64,000 bases of DNA from Puffinus mauretanicus (GCA_023333565.1 JAJKFH010000115.1:1550001-1614000); one strand, 5' to 3'. Positions 1 through 11,754 are shown, counted from the stretch's first letter. Program-made: numbers and translations. Notes: generated by a model not told the origin, from the letters alone.

Positions 1-148
1 CACCATCTCTGGAAGTATTTCAAAGACGTGTAGATGAGGCGCTTAGGGACATGGTTTAGTGGGCATGGTGGTGTTGGGTTGACGGTTGGACTCAATGATC
101 TTAGAGGTCTTTTCCAATCTTAATGATTCTATGATTCTATGATTCTAT
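1..148 (+). mobile_element. CR1 LINE, 3' terminal fragment (runs off left edge)
   Basis: The sequence matches, base for base over most of its length, the 3' end of the CR1 copy at 55.49-55.65 kb: the tail of ORF2, then a short 3' UTR, then three ATGATTCT/ATTCTATG terminal repeat units ending at about 148. CR1 elements are 5'-truncated LINEs whose reverse transcriptase recognises this terminal repeat instead of a poly(A) tail. The element is open at the left window edge, so its 5' extent is unknown. It appears to belong to the same CR1 subfamily as the 54.6 kb copy. Confidence 0.93.
3..59 (+). pseudogene. C-terminal end of CR1 ORF2 (reverse transcriptase)
   Basis: Reading from base 3, eighteen sense codons (PSLEVFQRRVDEALRDMV) lead to a TAG at 57-59. 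This is the standard C-terminus of CR1 ORF2 and is undamaged in the visible part. The copy is a fragment at the window edge, so whether upstream codons are open cannot be told. It is transposon-derived, not a host gene. Confidence 0.85.
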
Positions 149-1962
149 CTGTGCAGATAAACTGCAACACTAAGAAATTAAGTGATCCACTAACTTCAGT
201 GGCAGCGAGCCTTATTTTCTTATCCTTTAACCTAGCTACACTCTTCCCTATCCTACTCTCTTTCCCATGGTGGGAGGAGGCTATTCTTATTCCCAGTTGT
301 CCTTAGAACAATAAAATCCAATATCGCCTATGTGTCTATGACATCCTGAGCTCATTTGACTTGATGTAGCTACCACAAGATATCCATAAGCTCCCCATTG
401 TTTCGCAAAGGACAGAACACAATACAGGGCAAATATGCATCCTTCCAAAAACTGCTATCACAAGAGAGTTGTTTGTTCAATCAAAATCTAGGAAATAATG
501 TGCTGCTTTAGTCTCTTATTTCTGTTTCTGCTTTGAAAGCTTTTCCTCTCCCCTTTTTTTCCCATGCAAATACCTTCCTCTATAGTCATGACAACTAAAG
601 GAAAAGCTATGTTTAAAACAAACAAACAATTATTATTAATCAAATATTTATGAGCATTCATGATGAATATTTATGAAAGATATCAGTGTCTGTTGTAAGA
701 TAAGAATCAGTTGTAAACTCTTTGTGTGAAAATAAAAATATACAGTGACTGTTAATTATGTGCTTACTATTATTAGGTACCATTACAGCTGAGTGAACTT
801 TTCAAATTATTTATTCACTTGCAGATAGGCTGACTAAAATGATTTGTAAGTTTGGCAAACTGCTTTGGCCAAGAGCAAACTGGAAATTTTATTCCAAAGT
901 TTTATTCCAAGATTTAAAAACAAAATGTGTTTTTTTTTTTTTTAAATTTCAAATCAGTTCTTTACATAAGATGTGCCAAAGTGTAATTAAAAAAAAATGT
1001 ATTTGACCCAGGTTCTTTTTAGAGGCATATCAAAACTAATTTCTGAACACATATTCCCAATATGTTTTTGTTTGCTTATCAAACTGAAAAATTATTACTG
1101 GAACCGAACATAGTTCACCAAATTAGAATGTTTTATATAAAGCTCTATTGGTGGTACAGCATGATTCTAGTATTTCTGTGGGAAAAGGGGGATTTCTTTT
1201 TCTCTTGTGTTTCTTTGCACTTCAAGATTCATCAAGAGCTCTTGAATACAGCAGACCAGCTTTTAATGACAGTAGGCTAGCCTAGTTAAATCCAGACTTG
1301 AATTTGAGAGCATGTTTTTAATAGGGAAGGTAATTAACTTTGAAACAATTTACCTAAGCATGCAACAGATTCTTCCTATCTTGAACAATATTAATTGAGA
1401 TGGAATGTCTTCCTAAAAATATGCTTATGATTACCCAGAAGTTATGAGTGGAATACAAAATTTTTTTGCCCATGATATGTGGGAGATCAGGCTAGATGAA
1501 TGTGTGTGGCTTCTTTTTTTTTTTTCCCCTGACATTAGGATCTCGGAATCTATGAATAGGAACAATTTAATCTTTGATCTAAACTCTCCTCTTTTGATTT
1601 TTTCCCTGGCTAGATAGTAAAGCTGTCAATCAAGGACAGCTTATTTTATTATTTGTCTCTATCAAACTGACATACAACCAGCTTTGGAAGATGATCCCCA
1701 CACACATTGATATCAGTGTTTGGTCACAAGTTTAAATGCCCAGTTCTGGAACATTTTCTGAGGTGGATATTGTCATGTGCCAAGTAACTTCAATGCAATC
1801 GATGGTGCCGTTTACGAACCTGAAGCAAGAATCCTTGACATCTATAGAAAGGCAACTGCTGAATCTATGGAGTTTCAGGTCATAGCACAAGTGCATTATG
1901 ATCAGACCTTAGAAACCTGGACTCAGATGGGTTACTCCAGCCTCTTTTATCTCCTCTGATAA
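149..1962. other. AT-rich non-coding stretch
   Basis: No gene recognised. T-runs occur at about 929-943 and 1514-1526. ORFs here are 60-72 codons, lack recognisable domains and often begin at non-ATG codons. A short direct repeat of ATATTTATGA-type sequence lies near 643-680. Confidence 0.6.
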
Positions 1963-2609
1963 TGTGCTAGTGTGTACCAGCACTGCTGGAGTGGTCAGTG
2001 CTGCATGTGCAGTCTGAACCTGGCAGCGGACAAAACCTGCTGGACTTCTGAGACCTGCTGCCCTTGCAGGTTGCCTGGACCAGCAGGAGCCTGCCTTTGC
2101 ACTGGGCATGCCACAGCGTTCAGGAGGGACATGAGCTGTCTAGTCTATCCAGCTCTTTCCCTGGGATAGGGATGGGAGGACGGAGGCAGGGACATATGCT
2201 GGGCCAGGCATGGAGCCCAGGCACAGTCAGAGCAGAGGGAGCTGGATGCTTTGCATGGAAATTCTTGTTTGTGATTGTGCTGCTGGGAGTGAAGAGTGGG
2301 ACCTCATCTCCAGCCTCACCTTGAGGAGGCACTTGAAATGCCAATGGACTTCTGTTTCTTCTGAGTTCCCATGGACCGCATAGGGGAGATGACTTGCCAG
2401 TTGCTCTGAGCAGTTAACGAATGGGGAAAGACAGCAGAGTCGAGGCTGCACCCACCTCCCGCCCCTTCTCATCCCTCCTTGCTCTGCTACTTGCAGGGGG
2501 GCTGCTCAGGCTCACCTCTGCGAGCTGGGGAGCTTCTACTCAGCCACGTAATAGTGTGGTCTGCTTGGAAAGTCAGGTACCTGTAACTGTAAATAAACTA
2601 CTTGGATAA
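1963..2609. other. GC-richer non-coding segment
   Basis: Base composition rises clearly relative to both flanks, and short ORFs overlap on both strands, as expected when stop codons become rare by composition. None of the six-frame products resembles a known family. No CR1 or LTR signature was seen. Confidence 0.5.
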
Positions 2610-5600
2610 GCAACGCAACAATAGTTAATGGGTTTGGAGCTGAGTAGTATTAACAACTGATTAATATTGTTAGTATCTTCTATATTGGTGCTGTTTTTTT
2701 CTTCACTAATTGCTAGGGAGCTACCATTCATCAGCTGTCTCATAGCCTGCACAGTTTACCACTTAATTGGGAAGTTGATTCACTCGTATGGTCCATACTG
2801 AGATGAAGAAAAGTATCTTGGTAGATGTATGCTCATTATATAGTGTATAAGTGCTACTTATATATGTCAAAAACAGCTCTTTGGTGTCCTCAGAAAATGG
2901 TCTCAAACACTAATAAAAAGTTTCCATGTTACCTTTCAACATCAGTTCAAAGAAGTTGTTGGTGTATGCATAAAAATGTTTCATTGCAGCGTGATTGAAT
3001 TTTAATAATCTCTTAGATTTTTAGGACTTCAGTTCCAGTTTATTCCTGTCTTATTTTTTTTTCCCTCCCTCTTTCAGCACTTTCCCCCTTAATCTCTTTC
3101 TCAGTAGGAGAAAACCTGCCTCTGGGGTATAAGTGGGAGGAGCAGAGAGCATGAAGGATTAAGCTGAATTAGGATGTCTTGAAACACAGAAGGTCACAAC
3201 CCCACATTTTTCTGAGAGCAAATTTCCTGCTATTGACTCTGTAACACTAGGGAGGATTCAAACTGATTTAATTATCACCCCCCCCTGCCCACTACCCCCC
3301 TACATTTTTCTTTTTGTCTCTAGACAACAGATGTCAATGTCTTTTTAAGTTGTTGATGATTAACTGTGAACACTGTACTGTTAAAAACTCCCAGTCACAT
3401 TTTTCAAAACCTTCAGAAGTATAACTGATAAAGTGCACACCACAGCAATGAACTTGATCTTACTGCAGGTTTTTTGAAGTGAAAAACTTATTTTTCCCCT
3501 TTCCCTTCCTGCCTCATTTCAAATACATTAAAATTCCTCCTAAAATGTATGCATCCATTTATTAGAGTAGCATATGTGAAGATTTATCAAATGACTGGGG
3601 GTTTTGTTTGTTTGTTTGTTTTCTGGGGGGAAGAGGGTATGCGTGTGAATTTGCAGCACAACAGCCTTTGAAGAAACAGCTTTTGTTGTGAGGCTGAGAT
3701 CTAGCCTTGTTACTAACTTAACTTATTCAGACCAAAAGCATAAATTCTTCGGAGTAAATCTACACACCTGCCAAGGTGGATACCCTCATATAGGTAGAAA
3801 GGCTAATAGAAATGTGAAAGGATAGTTAACCTTACTTTCTTCTCATTCTGAGCTTTTGTGAATATTACCATCTATTGAATCTTTTTCTATTGTTGGGGTT
3901 TTATTTATTTATTTAAGGAAGAAACAAAATAAAGATTCCAAAGGAAGGATAATCATTTATTTCCTTGCGATGCACATGCATCATGTAATACAAGAAGTAT
4001 GCATGGGGATGTTTCTATGTAAAGTTATAAAATCTTATTTTTGTACCTTTTTTGGTATTAATGTGAAAAATGCACAGTTTTCGGGGGATGGAGGGAAATG
4101 ATTTTTTTTTTTTTTCCTCTGATTCTAGTATGTCAATAACCTCCTCTCCTTTGCTTTTCTGCTTTGGTTGGGGTTTTTTTTTGGTTGTTTTTGTTTTTTT
4201 TTTTTAATTGCTGTCTTGTGTTTTTTTAACCTTCCTCCACAGCAGATGAAGAAGGATGGTGCTACCTCCTAAGGTAACAGCAATTATATTTCCTCCCCTG
4301 TTTGATTCAGAAATAATCTAGATGTTGGAGCTGTCAGAATTCTCCTGACAAGGCTGTCATTGGGCCCGTGGCAGGTCGGTTAGAGCTAATGAAAAGAATT
4401 ATATTATATAGGTGAGGTAATCTGTCGCAAGAGCTGAGGGACTATGGTTAATGCTACTGTAAAAGGTTGGGAAAACTAGCTGGAGTGTGGTCTGTCTAAA
4501 CTGACATCTTAATCTGGCAAATTCCTAAAACCTAATCTTAACTTTATTCACCTGTGCAAGTCAGTAGGTGTGCTCACACAGCGTGCAGAGATAATCATTT
4601 GCATACAGCTTTGCAGGTTGATGTTGTTATGATGTAAAGTCTTCAAAGCTCTTTGGGTTTAGGTTTTTTTCCTCTCTTGTCTGCAGTGCTAGTAAGCTTT
4701 CCTTGGCATATGCTCCTTAAAGAGCTGTTAGAAATAGTCATCGTTATTGTCTAGGTAAGAATATTGACTTTTCAAAGCTACAGTTGGACTGATTAGCTGG
4801 GCCTTTTTGTGAACTTCATTTCAGCAGGTGAACTTAATTTCCACTCCCAGTACTGTACCCTGATATCTAGCTGCTCACTAATGGTCTGAGAAATTCCCAT
4901 GCCTGTTGCTGGGTATTTTTGAGGAGAATATAGAAAGCGACGGGACCACGTGTGCCGTGAATCACTACTTCTGCAGCCAGAGGTGTTTCATCTAAAAGGA
5001 TCCACCAGGATACCTGCAGGGCTGCTGCTTCTCCTTACCACCCTTGCTTCTCAGCGGTCCCTTACGCAGCTGAAGACACAAAAAAGTACCAGTGGAATGA
5101 GGACATTAAAGTGGTATAAGACTAGGTGCTTGAAAAAAGGCAGAGCTTTGAGTAGGACAAGGAAAATGACAGCACTTTAGAGTGCTCTGTTGCTATTTTA
5201 GCAGCAGGTTCTGAGTTTTCAGCTGCTTCCAGGGTTTTTGCTGGATTTTTGGTGGTATTTTTTTGTTTAACACCAGAAGTGTCTCAGTAATAAAAGTTTA
5301 GTCTCATTTTTGCAAAGGAAAATAAATTAAAACTTACGGTTGAGACCAGTAACTATAGCTAAAACGGCTACTAGCTCCATGAGAATAGAGAGAAGAGAAT
5401 AAGAATTTTAGGAAATTGTAAGTAAGCAAATTAGCAAATGTTTATTTGGACTAACACAGAAGGAGGTATGTATAATCTGTCTCCATTCTTATTTTCTTGA
5501 CATCTCTTTGCTGAGACCCACTTTTTAGAGTGGAAAGGCACTCTGGGGGGAAAAAAAAACCTCAAAACATACAACACTGTTTTTAAAAAGAGCTTAAAGA

Positions 5601-6289
5601 TAAAAAAATTAATAGTGTTGGTTTTTTTTTTTTGTTGTTAAATAAAAAACTCCCACTATACCAGTAATTACCCTCCTCAGGATGTGTGTTATTAAGCTGG
5701 CTGCATGTTTCTTAAGTGGCCAAAAGGGAAGGCACTGTGCTTTCATCCTCTTACCTAAAGCAACAAGTCCAAGGTAGGTACCAGTCACTTATTAATGCAC
5801 ACAATGTTGAGGCTTAATGCTATTGTACTTGTTCTTTTTCAAGCTCTGGGCTGGTTGTACTAGGAAATGCTGCAGAACAGCCTTGGGAGCAAAAGTCACA
5901 GTTAGGGATTATGTTCAAGCACTGCAGAAATTGTAAAAACTCTTTTGTTGTTTTCCTGTTTTTGTTAATAAAGGACTGTTTTATTGGTTATACACTTTCA
6001 AGTAAATTTCTCAGTCATCTTTAGAAAAGCTGGTTTCAGCCACCTACGCATCTCAGAAGGAAAAAGAAATTAGGCTGAATTTTACCTGTTTTTCATATAT
6101 CACTGTGATGTCAAAGCAGCTGTTTATTCCTTAATGTGCCCTTCATTTTTCTATTGAAACAGCTTGAAGCAATCTAATTTTTTTTTCTAGAAGTTGGAAG
6201 CTTCCTAACACAGAAGATAGTCCACTCCCGAATAAAGCCTAGAAAGGCATCTCTGATGTTTTCATGACCTTGTACATCAAGAACAGCCA
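2610..6289. other. AT-rich non-coding stretch with low-complexity tracts
   Basis: Contains T-runs (about 3054-3062, 4100-4114, 4173-4206, 5621-5631), a (GTTT)n tract and paired C-runs at 3278-3300. No recognisable exon, transposon or RNA gene. Confidence 0.6.
3601..3622. repeat. (GTTT)n microsatellite
   Basis: About five tandem GTTT units, directly visible. Confidence 0.9.
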
Positions 6290-6410
6290 TGTTGTGGTTT
6301 AACCCAGCAGGCAGCTAAACACCACACAGCCACTCATTTACTCCCCCCATAGTGGGATGGGGGGAGAATCAGAAAAAAAAAGTAAAATTTGTGGGTTGAG
6401 ATAAAGACAG

Positions 6411-6416
6411 TTTAAT
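6411..6416 (-). terminator. ATTAAA polyadenylation signal of LTR copy 1
   Basis: Plus-strand TTTAAT reads ATTAAA on the LTR's coding strand, about 146 nt downstream of the TATA box, where an LTR R region normally carries its signal. Function inferred from position. Confidence 0.6.
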
Positions 6417-6561
6417 AGAACAGGAAAGGAAGGGATAATAATAATAATGATAAAAGAATATACAAAATAAGTGATGCACAATGCAATTGCTCACTGCCCA
6501 CCAACCGATGCCCAGCCAGTTCCCGAGCAGTGGTTGCTGCCCCCTGGCCAACTCGCCCTAG

Positions 6562-6569
6562 TTTATATA
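6562..6569 (-). promoter_or_regulatory. TATA box of LTR copy 1, with CRE-like site just upstream
   Basis: The minus strand reads TATATAAA here. Just upstream on that strand is TGACATCA (plus-strand TGATGTCA, 6578-6585), one CpG-decay change away from the perfect CRE/ATF palindrome TGACGTCA present in copy 2. Confidence 0.6.
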
Positions 6570-6822
6570 CTGAGCATGATGTCATATGGTATGGAATACC
6601 TCTTTGGCCAGTTTGGGTCTGCTGTCCTGGCTGTGCTTCCTCCCAGCTTCTTGTGCACCTGGAAGAGCATGGGAAGCCGAAAAGTCCTTGACTATTGTAA
6701 GCACTTAGCAACAACTAAAACATTAGTGTGTTATCAACATTATTCTTGTACTAAATCCAAAACATAGCATTATACCAGTTACTAGGAAGAAAATTAAGTC
6801 TATCCCAGCTGAAACCAGGACA

Positions 6823-7965
6823 GACCATTAAACACAGTCAGTGCTTCCAAAATGGAGGGAGGAGGGGAGGAAACCTCTATGTGTAAAGGTTAGAGAGGGA
6901 TAGAAGATATATTTTCCATGATGTCAGTGGACAATGTTTTCTCCATTAAAAAATGTTTCACTTTTGGGAAAAGACTGCCTTTGTTAAAGACCATTTTGCC
7001 TTACTCTTTCAACCAGCTCTGGAAAAGATGCACTACTCCAGTCTGGTGCATGTGTGAAAATGCAAAGGCTTCTGCTTTGAACATTTAGTATTCATTTGGG
7101 CAGAGAAGAGAGGTTGGATGAGGAACAGGGTATTTGTTGTTCCTGACACAGCGGTTGGTCCATCTCCTGTTTGGCACAGAAATAGTCCTTGGCTGAGAGA
7201 ACGCACAAAAGCACGTTACTGGGACCTCTGTGGTGGCTGGCCAGGAGCCTGTTCACAATCCATACGCAAGGACTGCCGCTGAATAGAAATGGGGAAGTGG
7301 GGAGGCTCCTCCGCTGGGCAGAGTGCTCCACGGCGCTGACCCTTCCTCTTCCTCAGCTTGCCTTCAAGGTACAGCAGTTCCATCACGCCTAGCGGCATCT
7401 CTTCATTGTTTTTTAACAAGCTGCCAAAAATTGGAGGTAGAGCTATTAGGAGAATCAAAATGGATGGTTTGTAACATAAAGAGCTTGGGCTGTTGTTCTG
7501 TCTGTACAGCCCTGGATAATACTGGCTGTATCTCTGGAGGGTGGTGTAATAAACAAATCTGGTGTGGTATGAGGCATATTTTTATGCCAATTCTTATAAC
7601 TCTTCTTCTTATTATCATCATTCTATTGTTATATGATAAAAGTCAGTAAATTTCATCAGCTCCAAAATACCTGTTACCTTAACTAAAATCGTGCTGCAAA
7701 CATGCTTTAAAGGTATACCCCTGCAAATGCTTTTGTCTGATCATTACCTCACAAGACCCCAATGGGAAAAATTTGCAGGATTGTGCTCTAAGAGATTATA
7801 AATAAGGAAAACAATGGTCCCACTGCTATATTTATACTCTGCACAATATATTTTTAATATAGTAAACATTAAATGAAATAGATTAGGAGCCTATATTCAT
7901 AGATTCACTTGGGTGGTTTTGAAGAAATGTGTATTAACTCGCCTTTTGAGACTTAGGGTTTAGGA
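6823..7965. other. Non-coding stretch between LTR and CR1
   Basis: No recognised gene. Around 7090-7460 composition is less AT-rich and ORFs of 67 to 108 codons overlap on both strands. A minus-strand ORF of 80 codons (7216-7458) contains an AG acceptor-like site at 7421-7422, but I see no good donor and do not recognise the product. Confidence 0.5.
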
Positions 7966-9390
7966 TCATGGAGTCATAGAATCATAGAACAGTTTGGATT
8001 GGAAGGGACCTTTAAAGGTCATCTAGTCCAACCCCCCTGCTGTGGGCAGGGACATCTTCAACTAGATCAGGTTGCTCAGAGCCCCGTCCAACCTGAACTT
8101 GAACGTTTCCAGGGATGGGACATCTACCACCCCTCTGGGCAACTTGTTCCACTGTTTCACCACCCTCATTGTAAAAAATTTCTTCCTTATAGCTAGTCTA
8201 AATCTACCCTCTTTTAGTTTAAAACCATTTCCCCTTGTCCTGTCGCAACAGGCCCTACTAAAAAGTTTGTCCCCATCTTTCTTATAAGCCCCCTCTAAGT
8301 ACTGAAAGACTGCAATAAGGTCTTCCCGGAGCCTTCTCTTCTCCAGGCTGAACAACCCCAACTTTCTCAGCCTTTCTTCATAGGAGAGGTGTTCCATCCC
8401 CCTGATCATTTTTGTGGCCCTCTTCTGGACCCACTCCAACTGGTCCATGTCTGTCTTGTGCTGAGGACTCCAGAGCTGGACACAGTACTGCAGGTGGGGT
8501 CTCACCAGAGCAGAGTAGAGGGACAGAATCACCTCCCTCGACCTGCTGTCCACGCTTCTTTTGATGCAGCCCAGTATATGGTTGGCCTTCTGGACTGCAA
8601 GTGCACATTGTAGGCCCATGTCCAGCTTTTCATCCACCAGTACCCCCAAGTCCTTCTTGGCAGGGCTGCTCTCAATCCCTTCATTCCCCAGCCTGTATGG
8701 ATACCCGGGGTTGCCCCCACCCAGGTGCAGGACCTTGCACTTGGCCTTGTTCAACCTCGTGAGGTTCACACGGGCCCACTTCTCGAGCTTGTCCAGGTCC
8801 CTCTGGATGGCATCCCATCCCTCAGGTGTGTCAACCGCACCACTCAGCTTCGTGTTGTCTGCAAACTTGCTGAGGGTGCACTCGATCCCACTGTCTATGT
8901 CACTGATGAAGATATTAAACATTGCCGGTCCCAATTCGGACTCCTGCAGGACAGCACTCGTCACCGATCTCCATCTGGACATTGATCGTTGACCACTACC
9001 CACTGGATGTGACCATCCAACCAATTTCTCACCCACTGGACAGTCCACCCATCAAATCCATACCTCTCCAGTTTAGAGAGAAGGGTGTTGTGGGTGACGG
9101 TGTCAGAGGCCTTACAGAGGTCCAGACAGACGACATCAGTAGCTCTTCCCATGTCCACTGATGTAGTCACTCCATCATAGAAGGCCACTAGGTTGGTCAG
9201 GCAGGACTTGCCCTTGGTGAAGCCATGCTGGCTGTCTCGAATCACCTCCCTGTCCTCCGTGTACCTTAGCACACGTTCCTAGGCCCAGAGGTGGGACTAA
9301 CTGGCCTGTAGTTCCCCGGGTCTTCCTTTTTTCCCTTTTAGAGGATGGTAGTTAGATATTTGCCTTTCCCCCACTTGTATTCATTCCTAT
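7966..9390 (-). mobile_element. CR1 LINE, 5'-truncated, minus strand
   Basis: The left end holds the reversed CR1 terminal repeat (CATAGAATCATAGAAC, from about 7974), then the reversed 3' UTR, then about 1.3 kb of reversed ORF2. Homology continues to about 9385-9390 (the block reading GGAACTACAGGCCAGTTAG on the minus strand) and stops inside ORF2, a typical 5' truncation. The element differs in subfamily from the copies at 1-148 and 54.6 kb: its ORF2 ends LDGALSNLI rather than VDVVLRDMI. The 5' boundary is approximate, and no target duplication was seen, as is usual for CR1. Confidence 0.95.
8062..9272 (-). pseudogene. CR1 ORF2 reverse transcriptase remnant (inactivated)
   Basis: Two overlapping frames together cover the reverse transcriptase core and C-terminus. 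Frame 1 (9272 down to about 8990) carries motif [10 protein letters not shown], with its catalytic Asp. Frame 2 (9048 down to the TAG at 8062-8064) carries motif B, degraded to SAVLQES, and motif C, FADN where an active enzyme has FADD, then the thumb and C-terminal region ([35 protein letters not shown]). The frames join near 8987, where one base appears lost compared with other CR1 copies. The frameshift, the Asp-to-Asn change and the missing N-terminal endonuclease make it non-functional. A further short deletion is likely near 9273-9285. Confidence 0.93.
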
Positions 9391-11123
9391 AGAAGCACAG
9401 TTTTCCAATTACAGGAAGGCCTTAAGGGGTGTGTGGGTGTGAGTGTGTGTGTGTGGCTACTTTTTGTGGACACATAAAATTGATGAGTACTTTTGCTTGC
9501 CTGAATGAAACCAGATTCAAGGAACAAATATCTGTTACACGTTTCTTCCATGGGACAAATAACTTATATCAGCATTCCTATATAAATGTTAATGATGTGC
9601 CTGATGTGATTGCTATCAAGCAATTTTTGTGCTGTGCCACAGACCTCAACCACAACAGTCTGCTAAATGAAGTCTTATCTGCCTTCTTTTTTTCCAGGTT
9701 GCAGTTATTATTATTTACTTTTTTTGGCTATGAAGTGACAAAAAAGTTGAGACTTTTTGAACTATGGTGAACATCTCTATTTCATAGGCTCATAATTCAT
9801 GAACTCCTTGTCTGATTTACTGCAAATTTGGTAGAAAAACCCTACCTCAGCTTGAGATGTAGACTACAAATCTTGAGGCCAATATGATTTGTGAATCTGG
9901 AATTTAGAACTGGGGATAGGAGCCAAATTTTATGTTATAATGGAAATCCATGCTGTAGCCTTAATTAAGGGGACTCTTACTGTTCCTTAATATATCTTTC
10001 CCAGCCCTTCATGCTTCAAAATACAGACATATGAGTAATGAATATTCCTTTTTGTATCTGGTGCCTATTTAAAGATCCTCAAGTGAAGTAAAGCGACGGA
10101 GCTCCATAGAGATCAGCACACCTGATTTACACTATCTTCACTGTGCACTTAGTAGTCTGAGGAATGCTGTATAGTCATGATGTGCTACCATTCCATGTTT
10201 TGCAGCAGCACCATCTTTACAGCAAACAGAATACCTTTAAAAAGGGAAAACTCAATATACTGCAAATTGTTGCTTGCATAAAGCCATGTGAAAGCCCTTG
10301 ATAGAAATACTTTTCTTGCACTTTCTGTTGAAGCAGAGCAGTAGCGGGGAAGCTGATGTGGAGCGATGCATCATGAATCTTTCCACTGTTTCATAAGAAA
10401 TGGTTTCTTCCTTGCTGGGTTTCAGCCATTTTGTTTAAATCTTGCAGTTCGTATTCTGTCATTTTATCAGCCTTTCTTGAGTATGTTAGCTTCCACTTTA
10501 ACACAGTGACTTTTATAAGTGAGATGAATAGTTCACTGCTTGGTTGTTGTGTCCTGGGGCATCTTCCAAATATGATTATCAAACGTGAATGTAATGGCTT
10601 TCTATTTTTTCTGCACCAGGTCCGTAGAATGATTATTTCAGCATAGGGTACTATATCAGTTTATTACAATGTCAGATGCCAGTCTTTTGTTTGAGAACTG
10701 GAACCACTTATTTTTCTAATAAAATATTGTACACTATTTGCAACTCCAATATTCTCAGCTTTAGTAATGAATGAAAAACACAATCAAAGCAAGAGTGTTT
10801 CAATATATCAAACTCATTTCAGTCATTATCAGAATATGGTGAGATGGGGAAGGACAATTTCACCCTGGAGAAATCACTGTAACCTATACACAGCATAGAA
10901 TTAAGTAATAAAGAGCAAGTGGATGTACATGATATTTGGTTTCTAGATAGATGGTGAATGTGTTCAGCTCTCCCATCTGTCCAGAAATGAAATGTTTTAC
11001 CAATGAGTGGTGTTTTACTGTTATTCCAATACGGCTCTTCTGCATGATTCTTTCTTCACATAAAATAAATGTCCTTTATGGAATTTAAAACTTTTCCTCC
11101 AGATATATTAGGATCTTGCTTTA

Positions 11124-11157
<34 letters not shown>

Positions 11158-11754
11158 TAAGCCTGTTGATTTTTCACGATAGGAGACTTCTTCCAGAAGT
11201 GTTAGAGGAGTTCAAGGGAGTTAGGAACCTCAATCCTACTGATTTTCCATAAGAATGAGGTATTCATCTCTGTAATCTGCTTTGAAAGTAGGAGTTTCTC
11301 TCATTATTTAATTTAAAATGAGAATTATAATACTGAGAATATGTAAGCATTGCTCACAAAATAGTCCTTTGACAGGGCAATTCATATAAAGGGAGCTAGT
11401 CATGGTAGGAATGATATTTCATCCATTCCAGTTTGGTGTTCATACCATATATAGTTAATCAGCAAATCCGCCTAGTGGAAAATCTTAGTCTTGAAAATAA
11501 ACCAACCACTAAAGGATGTATGAAGGAGAAGAGACTTAAAGTAGATTGCTTCATCTTTCCTCCCACTTATAAAATACCTGTTTAGTTTGTTTTCTTTGTT
11601 CAAGAGATGGAGAGAATGGTTTGGTTTCAATGCTGTAAAGAACCACTTTCACAGGAACTCTCTACATCTAAGATGCTCTATTTTCAAAGGTTTATTTAAG
11701 TTTCCCTATTGTTAACTTTTCAGGAATGTACCTAGTTCCTTAAATGGCACAGTA
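9391..11754. other. AT-rich non-coding stretch
   Basis: Contains a short GT-rich tract (9429-9457) and the poly-T run listed separately. ORFs reach 113 codons (9429-9770) without recognisable domains. No transposon end or RNA gene recognised. Confidence 0.6.
11126..11156. repeat. Poly-T homopolymer, 31 nt
   Basis: An uninterrupted run of 31 T. It could be the reversed poly(A) tail of a retrocopy, but the sequence to its right on the minus strand shows no AATAAA or ATTAAA close by and no recognisable gene. It may be only an expanded mononucleotide repeat; the length could also be an assembly estimate. Confidence 0.9.

Larger units (their letters stand above)
6290..6822 (-). mobile_element. 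Solo LTR of an avian endogenous retrovirus (ERVL-like), copy 1
   Basis: Read on the minus strand the element begins TGTCCTGGTTTCAGC and ends AACCACAACA, giving the TG...CA ends of a retroviral LTR, 533 bp long. It holds a TATA box (6562-6569) and an ATTAAA polyadenylation signal (6411-6416) in the order expected for that strand, followed by the shared GTCTTTATCTCAACCCAC block. There is no gag, pol or env on either side, so it is a solo LTR left by LTR-LTR recombination. The flanks (AGCCA left, GACCA right) match at only 3 of 5 bases, compatible with a decayed 5-bp target duplication. The ends match copy 2 at 56.7 kb but the segment between TATA and poly(A) signal does not. Class assignment to ERVL is inferred from the 5-bp duplication of copy 2 and remembered similarity. 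Confidence 0.9.

Noticed and set aside
7216..7458. Minus-strand 80-codon frame with an upstream AG as an exon
   Set aside because: No convincing donor, no recognised protein, and overlapping open frames on both strands point to composition.
8072..8992. Plus-strand ORFs of 71 to 143 codons across the CR1
   Set aside because: They are antisense shadows of the minus-strand CR1 reverse transcriptase frame.
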